Shown piece by piece: positions 1 to 7,871 of a DNA stretch of 47,522 nt (position 1 is the stretch's first letter; the number at the start of each line of letters is the position of its first letter). This stretch comes from Verrucomicrobiia bacterium. Lineage in GTDB: Bacteria > Verrucomicrobiota > Verrucomicrobiia > Limisphaerales > Fontisphaeraceae. A program made the position numbers and the translations under genes. The DNA is taken from positions 1-47,522 of the forward strand of contig JAOAIT010000057.1 of assembly GCA_026414565.1 (NCBI GenBank), in the 5' to 3' direction. The notes beneath the pieces were generated by a model. It did no database searches and was not told the origin of the DNA. It worked only from the letters and a program-made list of their open reading frames with translations.

Positions 1-19
1 AGATGTGTATAAGAGACAG
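1..19. other. Tn5/Nextera mosaic-end adapter remnant
   Basis: The first 19 bases, AGATGTGTATAAGAGACAG, are identical to the Tn5 transposase mosaic end used in Nextera-type library preparation. They lie exactly at the end of the sequence and are followed at once by native GC-rich coding sequence. This is a library artefact and not part of the genome. The apparent GTG start at base 5 of the first reading frame lies inside it and must be ignored. Confidence 0.97.
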
Positions 20-3000
20 GCCTTTACCAACTGGGCGGGGGCGCAGGTGCTGTGGCAGTGGCTGGGCCTGCGGCCGGGCAGTCCGGCCCGGGGCAAGGGG
101 GCGACGGGCCGCTGGGGGGTGACGGTGGCGGGGGCGCCGGCGGGGGGGACGCCCGAGCGCGGGGCCACCTTGCGGGGGGGCTTCAATGTGACGGGCAACG
201 GGATGCCCGCCGGGGCCTATCCGGCGGGGGCGGGTTACACGCATTACCGCTGGCGGCTGGACGGCGGCCCCTGGAGCGCCGAGACGCCCATTGGCACGCC
301 CATTGTCCTGAGCGGCCTGCCGGACGGCCAGCATGTGGTGGAGGTGGCGGGCAAAAACGATGTCGGCTGGTACCAGGACGACCCGGTGTTCGGCGAAGAC
401 GCCGTCGTCACCCGCGTCACTTGGGTGGTGGATGGACGCTCCTCACCGGTGCGCCTCAGTGAGGTGCTCGCCGCCAATCGCAACGTGACCAACCACTTCG
501 GCACCACGCCGGATGCCGTGGAGCTGTATAATGCCAGTGATGCGGAGATCCGCCTGGACGGCCTGCGGTTGACCGATGATCCCACCGTGCCCGACAAGTT
601 CACCTTCCCGGCCAACACGATCCTCGGTCCGCGCCAGTATCTCGTGCTGTGGGCCAACGAACCGGATGGCACGCCGGGGTATCACCTGGGCTTCAACCTG
701 AGCCAGACGGGCGAGGGCGTCTATCTCTACCATGCGGTGGCCTACGGCGGCGAGTTGTTGGACAAGGTGGAATTCGGCCTGCAATTAACCGATTATTCCA
801 TCGCCCGTTTCGAAGACGGCCAATGGCGGCTGGCCCAGCCCACCCTCGGCGGGCCCAATGTGGGCGCCCCCACGGGCGACATCTTTGCCCTGCGCCTCAA
901 TGAATGGCTGGCCCTCGCGCGCACGCCCTATGAGTGTGATTTCGTGGAAATCTTCAATCCCCAGCCGCTGCCGGTGCCCCTGGGCGGCCTCTACCTGAGC
1001 GATGAAATGGTGAGCTGGCGCAACCGGCACGCCTTGCCGCCATTGTCCTTCATTGCCGGCGGCGGTTATCAACTGCTGCTGGCCGATGGCAATGAACAGG
1101 CCGGCGCAGACCACCTGAGTTTCCGGCTGGAAGATACGCACGGCGGCCTGGGTCTGTATGCGCCCGATTTGACCCCCATTGACATCGTGGTGTACGACCG
1201 CCAAAACCCCAACGCCTCCATGGGCCGCTCGCCCAATGGCAGCACCAACGTGGTGATCTTTGCCACCCCCACCCCCGGCGCCCCCAACCCCACCGTGGGC
1301 ACGGCCGCCCCCTTCGGCGGCGCGCTGGTCATCAACGAAGTCCTCGCCCAAAACACCTTGACCGTGGTGGACGGCCGCACCCCGGACTGGCTGGAACTCT
1401 ACAATGGCTCCACCAACACGGCGGATTTGAGTGATTGCAGCCTCACCGATAATGCCGCCAATCCGCGAAAATATGTCTTTGCCCCCGGCACCACCCTGCC
1501 CCCGGGCGGGTATCTGCGCCTCTACTGCGACAGTGTCCTGCCCGTCTCCACCAACAACACCGGCTTCGGCCTCAGCGTGAACGGCGGCGGCGTGTATCTG
1601 TATGACAAGCCCGCCAATGGCGGCGGCCTGATCAGCGCGGTGAATTATGGCTGGCAGGTGGCCAACCTCTCCATCGGCCGCGTCCCCAACGGCAGCACCA
1701 ACTGGGGGCTTTGCCTCCCCACCCCCGCCGCCGGCAACATGGCCGTCGCCTCCCTCGGCGATCCCGCCCTGGTCCGCATCAACGAATGGATGGCCAACCC
1801 CAAGAACGGTGATGACTGGTTCGAGTTGTACAACCCCAGCTTCCAGCCCGTGGCCCTCGGCGGGTACTTCCTCACCGATACCCTCGGCAACCCCCTCAAG
1901 CATCCCATCCCGCCGCTCTCCTTCATCGGCAGCGGCACCAACGGCTTCGTCCGTTTGATCGCCGACAGCAACCCCGGCGCAGGCCCAGACCACGTCAACT
2001 TCTCCCTGCGCGCCGCCGGCGAGGCCCTCGGCCTGTTCACCCCGGCCGGCAGCCCGGTGGACACCGTGGAATTTGGCGCGCAGGACGAGGGCGTTTCCGA
2101 GGGACGCCTGCCCGACGGCGCGGCGGCCATCCGCCGTTTCCCCAACACCGCCACCCCGGGCGAGGCAAACTACGCCCTCATGAGCCATATCGTGATCAAC
2201 GAGGCCCTCACCCACACCGATCCGCCTCTCGAAGACGCCATCGAAATCCTCAACCTCGGCACCCAGGCGGTGGACCTCGCCGGCTGGTGGCTGAGCGATG
2301 ATCCGTCCTTCCCGCAGAAATATCAGATCACCGGCCCCGCCGTCCTGCCCCCCGGCGGCTTCCTGGTGGTTTATGAGCAGCAGTTCACCAATCGCGACCT
2401 GGCCGCCGTGCCCTTCGCCCTCAGCTCACGCGGCGATGAAATCGTCCTGGCCGAGGCGGTCAACAACCAGCTCACCGGCTACCGCGCCCAGGTCAGGTTT
2501 GGCGCGGCCGCCACCGGCGTTTCCTTTGGCCGTTACGTCAACAGCGTGGGCGAAGCCCACTTTGTTGCCCTGAGCGCCCGCACCTTTGGCGTGGATGACC
2601 CCGCCACCGTCGAGCAATTCCGCCAGGGCCGCGGCGCGCCCAACGCCCCGCCGCTGGTGGGGCCGGTGGTGATCAGTGAAATCATGTATCACCCGCCGGA
2701 CCTGGGCACCAATGACAACGTGCTCCATGAATACCTCGAATTGCAGAACATCACCACCGCCCCCGTGGCGCTGTTTGATCCGGCCTATCCCACCAACACC
2801 TGGCGCCTGCGCGACGCCGTGGACTTCGAATTCCCGCCCAACACCACCCTCATGCCGGGCGAGGTCATCCTCGTGGTGAGCTTCGATCCCCAGGCCGACA
2901 CCAACGCCCTGGCCGCCTTCCGCGCCCAATATCATCTGCCCTCCGCCGCCACAATTCTGGGACCCTACCGCGGCAAACTGGCCAACAACAACGATGCCAT

Positions 3001-3586
3001 TGAGCTGGAACGCCCCGATACCCCCGACACCAACGGCGTGCCCTACATCCTGGTGGAGCGCGTCCGCTACACCGACCAGGCCCCCTGGCCGGTGGAAGCC
3101 GACGGCGCCGGCTACGCCTTGCAGCGGGTTGACCTCCGCGCCTACGGCAACGATCCCATCAACTGGCGCGCCGACATCCCCAGCCCCGGCCCGGCCGCCG
3201 CCCCGCTGGACATTGACAACGACGGCATCCCCAACGCCTGGGAGCTGGCCCACGGCCTGGACCCCTTCAACCCCCTGGACGCCCAGGTGGATTCCGATGG
3301 CGACGGTTTGAGCAATTATCAGGAGTACCTGGCCGGCACCAACCCCTTTGATGCCCGCAGCTCCCTCAAGCTCCTCCTCGCCCCGGCCTCGGGCGCCCCC
3401 GGCCAGTTGCGCCTGAACTTTGAAGCGGCTCCCGACCGCAGTTACCGGCTGGAGCAGGCCACCCGCCTGCTCCCGGCCGATTGGCAGGTGCTCACCAATA
3501 TCAGCGCCGCCCCCACCAACCGGCAGTTCAGCCTGCCGGTGGCCCCGGCGGCCGGCCAGCGTTATTTCCGCCTGCGCGCACCGTGA
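20..3586 (+). CDS. Multi-lamin-tail-domain secreted protein, 5'-truncated
   Basis: Long open frame that enters from the left edge; the true start is missing. The first ~130 residues look like a beta-sandwich with a fibronectin-like repeat around bases 230-430. Six lamin-tail (LTD) domains follow, each opening with a V-x-[IL]-[NS]-E type strand: about bases 449, 892, 1327, 1771, 2191 and 2668. Recurring family signatures are ELYN or EIFN, then L.GL.L.D. A Ca-binding thrombospondin-3-like stretch (DIDNDGIPNAWE, then DSDGDGLSNYQEYLAGTNP) sits near 3211-3345. The last ~65 residues form a beta-rich module ending in QRYFRLRAP, also present in the protein at 31422-34700. Such proteins are extracellular; many carry an N-terminal CotH-like region, which may be what is missing here. 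The exact role is unknown. Confidence 0.85.
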   Translation, partial: AFTNWAGAQVLWQWLGLRPGSPARGKGATGRWGVTVAGAPAGGTPERGATLRGGFNVTGNGMPAGAYPAGAGYTHYRWRLDGGPWSAETPIGTPIVLSGLPDGQHVVEVAGKNDVGWYQDDPVFGEDAVVTRVTWVVDGRSSPVRLSEVLAANRNVTNHFGTTPDAVELYNASDAEIRLDGLRLTDDPTVPDKFTFPANTILGPRQYLVLWANEPDGTPGYHLGFNLSQTGEGVYLYHAVAYGGELLDKVEFGLQLTDYSIARFEDGQWRLAQPTLGGPNVGAPTGDIFALRLNEWLALARTPYECDFVEIFNPQPLPVPLGGLYLSDEMVSWRNRHALPPLSFIAGGGYQLLLADGNEQAGADHLSFRLEDTHGGLGLYAPDLTPIDIVVYDRQNPNASMGRSPNGSTNVVIFATPTPGAPNPTVGTAAPFGGALVINEVLAQNTLTVVDGRTPDWLELYNGSTNTADLSDCSLTDNAANPRKYVFAPGTTLPPGGYLRLYCDSVLPVSTNNTGFGLSVNGGGVYLYDKPANGGGLISAVNYGWQVANLSIGRVPNGSTNWGLCLPTPAAGNMAVASLGDPALVRINEWMANPKNGDDWFELYNPSFQPVALGGYFLTDTLGNPLKHPIPPLSFIGSGTNGFVRLIADSNPGAGPDHVNFSLRAAGEALGLFTPAGSPVDTVEFGAQDEGVSEGRLPDGAAAIRRFPNTATPGEANYALMSHIVINEALTHTDPPLEDAIEILNLGTQAVDLAGWWLSDDPSFPQKYQITGPAVLPPGGFLVVYEQQFTNRDLAAVPFALSSRGDEIVLAEAVNNQLTGYRAQVRFGAAATGVSFGRYVNSVGEAHFVALSARTFGVDDPATVEQFRQGRGAPNAPPLVGPVVISEIMYHPPDLGTNDNVLHEYLELQNITTAPVALFDPAYPTNTWRLRDAVDFEFPPNTTLMPGEVILVVSFDPQADTNALAAFRAQYHLPSAATILGPYRGKLANNNDAIELERPDTPDTNGVPYILVERVRYTDQAPWPVEADGAGYALQRVDLRAYGNDPINWRADIPSPGPAAAPLDIDNDGIPNAWELAHGLDPFNPLDAQVDSDGDGLSNYQEYLAGTNPFDARSSLKLLLAPASGAPGQLRLNFEAAPDRSYRLEQATRLLPADWQVLTNISAAPTNRQFSLPVAPAAGQRYFRLRAP

Positions 3587-3685
3587 GCAGGCCCGAAGGC
3601 GGCGGCCGCCGGCCTGGTATTGAAAGCCCCTCCGGCACGGCAGGGAGGCGGCCCGGCTGCCATCTCGTGCGGCTCGGGGCGGGAT

Positions 3686-4729
3686 TTAACCGGCCTCCCC
3701 GGCCACCAAATCCCAGCGGGGGGAAATGTCCGCATCCCAATCCGTGGCGATCGGCGCCCGGCGCCATTTCTGCTCGGCCAGCACGCCAATCATGGCGGCG
3801 TTGTCCGCGCAGTACTCCGGCGCGGCCAGCCGCAACCCCAGCCCCGCCGCCGCGCAGGCGCGCGCCAGCTCCCGGCGCAGGCTGCGGTTGCAGGTCACCC
3901 CGCCCGAGGCCGTGACCCACTTCACCCGGCACCGGCGCGCCGCCCGCACCGTCTTGCCCACCAGCGTCTCGACGATGGCCGCCTGCACGCTCGCGCAGAG
4001 GTTGCGCAACTGCTGCGGGTCATCCGCCAGCCCCGGTTGTTTGTCCAGGAAATACCGCACCGAGGTTTTCAATCCACTGAAACTGAAATCGTCATGATCC
4101 TCGTTCAACATGGGGCGCGGAAAATCAAACGCCCGCGGATCCCCCTGCGCGGCCAGCCGGTCCATGAGCGGCCCGCCGGGATAGGGCAGGCCCAGCATCT
4201 TGGCCGTTTTATCAAAGCACTCCCCGGCGGCGTCGTCCACCGTGCTCCCCAGCACCTGATGCTGCAGGGGCCCCTGCACCCACACCAGCAGCGTGTGTCC
4301 CCCGCTCACAATGAGCGAGACATTGGGTTGCAGCTCCCCCCACTGCGCCACCGGCGGCTGGCCGCCAATCCAGGGGGAGTAGAGATGCGCCTCGTGATGA
4401 TGCACCCCCACCAGCGGCTTGTTCAACGCAAAGGCCATGCCCTGCGCCAGCTTCAGGCCGGCCATCAAGGCGGTGGGCAGTCCCGGTCCGCGCGTGGCGG
4501 CGATCAGCTCCAACTCCCCGGGCGTCACCCCCGCCCGCTGGAGCGCCTCCCGCACCACCACCGGCAGGTTGCGCAGATGCTCCCGCACCGCCAGCTCCGG
4601 CACCACCCCGCCGTGCTCGGCGTGGATGTGCATCTGGGAGGAAACCACATTGGAACACACCCGCCCCTCGCACACCACCGCGGCGCTCGTCTCGTCGCAG
4701 GACGTTTCAATGGCCAAAACCGTTGGCAT
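3686..4729 (-). CDS. tsaD: tRNA N6-adenosine threonylcarbamoyltransferase TsaD
   Basis: Transfers the threonylcarbamoyl group from TC-AMP to A37 of ANN-decoding tRNAs (t6A synthesis), working in the cytoplasm with TsaB and TsaE. The 347-residue product has the family's usual length and opens with the hallmark VLAIETSCDETSAAVV (ASKHA/Kae1 fold). The metal-binding histidine motif HHHEAHLYS is at residues ~110-118 (H111 and H115). GGHTLLV, a GGVTCNRSLR loop and YCADNAAMIG near the C-terminus complete the ATP and metal site. The frame starts at an ATG 37 bases after the upstream peptidase gene on the same strand, so the two are probably co-transcribed. It converges on the lamin-tail gene across a 99-base gap. 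No obvious Shine-Dalgarno sequence is visible. Identification is firm. Confidence 0.97.
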   Translation of the reverse strand: MPTVLAIETSCDETSAAVVCEGRVCSNVVSSQMHIHAEHGGVVPELAVREHLRNLPVVVREALQRAGVTPGELELIAATRGPGLPTALMAGLKLAQGMAFALNKPLVGVHHHEAHLYSPWIGGQPPVAQWGELQPNVSLIVSGGHTLLVWVQGPLQHQVLGSTVDDAAGECFDKTAKMLGLPYPGGPLMDRLAAQGDPRAFDFPRPMLNEDHDDFSFSGLKTSVRYFLDKQPGLADDPQQLRNLCASVQAAIVETLVGKTVRAARRCRVKWVTASGGVTCNRSLRRELARACAAAGLGLRLAAPEYCADNAAMIGVLAEQKWRRAPIATDWDADISPRWDLVAGEAG

Positions 4730-4766
4730 GGGAAATGCCCGCCGCCGGGGCGGCCGGAACCGCGCC

Positions 4767-6074
4767 TTATTTCATCGCGGTCTTGCCCGTGGTGGCCTCC
4801 TTGCGGGTGAACAACGTAATGCCGCGCAGCAGGTCCATGGCCCGCTCCAACTGCACATCGCGCGTCTGCCGCACGCGCTGGGCCTCCTCCTCGCTCAGAT
4901 TCGCCAGCCCGCCCGGCGCGCGCAAAAGCTGCAAATCCCGCCACGCCTGATCGCCCATCGGCACCACAATGTCGGGCTTGATGCCGCGCTCGTGAATGAC
5001 CTTGTGGCTGGGGGTGTAATACTTCGCGGTGGTCAGCCGCAGCGCGGAGCCGTCATTGAGTTGCACAATGCTCTGCACGGAGCCTTTGCCGAAAGTCTGC
5101 TCGCCCACGATGATGGCCCGCTGATAATCCTGCAGGCAGCCCGCCACAATCTCGGAGGCGCTGGCGCTGGCATCATTCACCAGCACCACCATGGGCAGCC
5201 GCGGATGCGTGTTCCGGCTGCCGGCGCGATACTCGCTCCGATGCGCCGGATTGCGCCCCTCGGTGGAAACCACCAGCGCGCGCGGCGGCAGGAACTTTTC
5301 CGCCACCTTCACCGCCTGATCCAGCAGCCCCCCGGGGTTGTCGCGCAAATCCAGCACCAGCGCCTGCATGCCCTGGCTCTCCAGTTTCCGCAACGCCTGC
5401 TCCAGATCCGCCGCCGTCTGCTCGCCAAACTGCAGCAGCCGGATGTAACCAATCTTGTCCGGCCCCAGCACAAACTCGCGCCGGTTGAGGAGATCTTTGA
5501 CCGTGTGAATCTTGATTTCCGCCCGCTGCAGTTTGAAATCGCTCACCTGCCCGCTGGACGGCCGGTGAATGGTGAGCACCACTTCGCTGCCGGGCTTGCC
5601 CCGCAGCCGCTGCACCGCCTCCTGGAATCCCATCCGCTCGGTGCTTTGCCCGTCAATCTTCAGAATCTCATCCCCGGGCAGAATCCCGGCCCGCGCGCCG
5701 GGGGTGTCCTCCATCGGCTCCACCACCGTCAACCCCCCCTGGTTGGTGGTCACCACCAGCCCCACCCCGCCAAACGCCCCTTCGGTGTCCTTCTTCAAAT
5801 CCTCAAACTTGGCCGGCTCCAAATATTCACTGTGCGGATCCAGGGTGTTCAACATGCCCTTGAGCGCCCCGCGGATGAGGGTCTGATAGCTCACCTTGTC
5901 CGCGTCCACATAGTCCATGCGCACCCGCTCCAGCACCGTGGTGAACAGCTTCAGGTTGGGATACGCCTCATCCTGCGGCGCCGCCGCCACCGAATAGAAA
6001 TAAATCCGGGCGCCAATGATCAAATTAAGCACCACCAGCGTGGTGAGCACCCCAAAGTAAATGCGTCTCTTCAT
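4767..6074 (-). CDS. S41 family C-terminal processing peptidase (CtpA/Prc type)
   Basis: Periplasmic or membrane-anchored serine protease that cleaves the C-terminal ends of proteins. The 435-residue product starts with a short basic segment and one hydrophobic anchor (residues ~5-25). A PDZ domain follows at ~98-175 (GVGLVV, AGILPGDEILKIDG), then the S41 catalytic domain at ~195-375. The Ser/Lys dyad fits S305 in DASASASE and K330 in GEQTFGKGSVQ, with Q334 four residues on, the spacing seen in Prc and CtpB. The chosen ATG at 6074 gives a normal signal anchor. A TTG further upstream would add 16 unneeded residues. A G-rich Shine-Dalgarno-like run (AGGGGG) lies about 14 bases before the ATG. 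It stands between the radical SAM gene and tsaD on the same strand. Confidence 0.95.
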   Translation of the reverse strand: MKRRIYFGVLTTLVVLNLIIGARIYFYSVAAAPQDEAYPNLKLFTTVLERVRMDYVDADKVSYQTLIRGALKGMLNTLDPHSEYLEPAKFEDLKKDTEGAFGGVGLVVTTNQGGLTVVEPMEDTPGARAGILPGDEILKIDGQSTERMGFQEAVQRLRGKPGSEVVLTIHRPSSGQVSDFKLQRAEIKIHTVKDLLNRREFVLGPDKIGYIRLLQFGEQTAADLEQALRKLESQGMQALVLDLRDNPGGLLDQAVKVAEKFLPPRALVVSTEGRNPAHRSEYRAGSRNTHPRLPMVVLVNDASASASEIVAGCLQDYQRAIIVGEQTFGKGSVQSIVQLNDGSALRLTTAKYYTPSHKVIHERGIKPDIVVPMGDQAWRDLQLLRAPGGLANLSEEEAQRVRQTRDVQLERAMDLLRGITLFTRKEATTGKTAMK

Positions 6075-6172
6075 AAACGACACCAAGCCCCCTAACCTAC
6101 CGCTCGGCGCCCGCCTTGGCAAGGGCGCCCCTCGCCAGGCCGGGCGCCAAAAGCCATGCTCAGGGAAATCCC

Positions 6173-7678
6173 TTAAATCTTGTCTCCCCGCTCAATATCC
6201 ACGGAGGGGGGCGCGTTGGCCGGGGGCACCGCCCCCATGCTTTTCGCCGCCGCCTCAAACCGGCTCAGCCAGGAGTAATAACTCCACAGCGGCCCCACCG
6301 CCCCCCGCCGCCGCAGCCGCTCCACCAGGGCCAGAAACTCGGGGGGCGCCTCCCGCGTAATCCATCGCGGCGAGCGCCGGGCAAACTCCGCCAGCCGCCC
6401 GCTGATTCGCTCGGGGCTTAGCCCCGGCGCCACATAATACCGCGGCGCCAGCAGCGGCGTATCCCGCTCCACCAGCCCCTCCCGCACGGCCCGCTCATGC
6501 AGCGGCGTGCGCGGATAAATCCGCATCCCAATCACCGGCAGCACCACCCCCGCCGGCAGATGCTGCGAATTCGCAAAGCCTTCCTCCAGCGTCTCCTCCG
6601 TCTCCCCCGGCCCGCCGCAAATCAAAAAATGGCACGCATCCACGCCCGCCTCGTGCACCCGCCGGCTGGCCTCCAGCACCTCGCCAAAATCAAAGTGCTT
6701 GCCATATTCCGCCAGCACGGTGTCGCTGAAGCTGTCCGTGCCAAACTCCACATGGCGCAGCCCCGCCCGCGCCATCAGCCGGGTCAATTCCGCCGTCAGC
6801 CCCGCCGGCCGCAAAAAACAACCCCATGGCACCTGCAGCCGCCGGCGCACCAGCGCCTCGCACACGGCGGCGGCATGCTCCGGCGCTCCATTGAACACGC
6901 TGTCCACCACAAAAAAATAACGGGCGCCGGCCGCCTGCAGGGCGGCCACCTCCTCCGCCACCTCCTCGGCCGGCCGCCGCCGCAGCGCCCGGCCCTCAAT
7001 CAGCGGATACGTGCAGTAACAGCAGCGAAAGGCGCAACCCCGCTGCGTCTGCACATTCAGCATCGAGCTGTGCTCCAAATACCACCGCACCTCCTCCGCC
7101 GGACGCACCGGCTGCGGCAGGCGCTCCAGCGCCGCCCCGTGCGCCGGGGGATTGCAAACCACTTCCGCGCCGCGCCGGTACACCAGCCCGGACAGATGCG
7201 CCACGTCCTGCCCCTCCAGCAGCAGCTCCAGCAGCCGCGGCAACGTTTCCTCCGCCTCGCCCTGCAACCCGTATTCCGCCCCGCTGAGGGACAGCAGCTC
7301 GACGGGAAAAATGGAAAAACCGCTGCCCCCCAGCACAATGCGGGCCGTCGAGTGCCGGCGGATCACCTGACAAATCCCGGCCAGCCCATCAAAAAAAGTT
7401 TCCTGCCGCTGGATGAGCACATCGTCTATGTTGCGCAACGAAATGCCCACAAAGTCAGGATTCCAGCCCGCCAGCCGCGACGCCAGCGCCTCGCCCTCAA
7501 ATTGCCAGTCCAGCCATTGCGTGGCAAAACCGGCCTGCCGCAGCGCGGCATCCACATGCGCCAGCCCCAGCGGAAACACGGCGTAGGGATCCCGGCACGT
7601 ATTGAGACTCATCAGCAGGCAGCGGGCGCGCTCCCCGGCAGCCCGCAGTCGGGCGGGCGTGGCGGCGGCTTCGCTCAT
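6173..7678 (-). CDS. B12-binding domain radical SAM protein
   Basis: 501 residues in two parts. Residues ~15-165 fit a cobalamin-binding Rossmann domain (PLGLAHVDAALRQAG, then VLGGSGFSIFP and GEAEETLPRLL), although the classical DxHxxG histidine motif is not evident. Residues ~205-430 form the radical SAM barrel with the 4Fe-4S triad C215-x3-C219-x2-C222 (GCAFRCCYC). The C-terminal ~70 residues are helical. Family members carry out radical methylations or rearrangements on lipids, antibiotics and bacteriochlorophyll-type molecules. The GGSGFS sequence recalls members annotated in lipid biosynthesis, but the substrate cannot be read here. The gene heads a leftward run with the S41 peptidase (98-base gap) and tsaD. 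It is divergent from the HDOD gene across 193 bases. Confidence 0.9.
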   Translation of the reverse strand: MSEAAATPARLRAAGERARCLLMSLNTCRDPYAVFPLGLAHVDAALRQAGFATQWLDWQFEGEALASRLAGWNPDFVGISLRNIDDVLIQRQETFFDGLAGICQVIRRHSTARIVLGGSGFSIFPVELLSLSGAEYGLQGEAEETLPRLLELLLEGQDVAHLSGLVYRRGAEVVCNPPAHGAALERLPQPVRPAEEVRWYLEHSSMLNVQTQRGCAFRCCYCTYPLIEGRALRRRPAEEVAEEVAALQAAGARYFFVVDSVFNGAPEHAAAVCEALVRRRLQVPWGCFLRPAGLTAELTRLMARAGLRHVEFGTDSFSDTVLAEYGKHFDFGEVLEASRRVHEAGVDACHFLICGGPGETEETLEEGFANSQHLPAGVVLPVIGMRIYPRTPLHERAVREGLVERDTPLLAPRYYVAPGLSPERISGRLAEFARRSPRWITREAPPEFLALVERLRRRGAVGPLWSYYSWLSRFEAAAKSMGAVPPANAPPSVDIERGDKI

Positions 7679-7802
7679 GTTTCCGGCCTTGTCTGGGCGC
7701 CTTGCATCAGTGAACCGTCGCCTTCATAGCAAAAACCGCCGCCTTTGGCGAAGGGTTTTCGCCCCGCGGACAGGCCCCGGCCGCGGCTCCGCAATTTGAC
7801 GA

Positions 7803-7831
7803 TTTACGCGCGTCCCCATTTCTCGTACACT
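7803..7831 (+). promoter_or_regulatory. Candidate sigma-70 promoter for the HDOD gene
   Basis: TTTACG (-35, 7803-7808) and TACACT (-10, 7826-7831) are separated by exactly 17 bases, in an AT-richer patch of the 193-base divergent intergenic region. The start codon is 40 bases downstream, giving a leader of roughly 33 bases. Based on sequence match only. Confidence 0.5.
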
Positions 7832-7871
7832 CAGCCCAAGGAATGTTAAACGCCCGGCAAAACCATCCCTT

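Noticed and set aside
785-2215. Long leftward open frame opposite the lamin-tail gene
   Set aside because: Gly/Ala/His/Val-rich and low complexity; an antisense shadow caused by high GC content. No family resemblance and no start signal.
3620-6095. Rightward open frames opposite tsaD and the S41 peptidase
   Set aside because: Arg/His/Pro/Gln-rich translations of antisense strands; tsaD and the S41 gene are unmistakable on the other strand.
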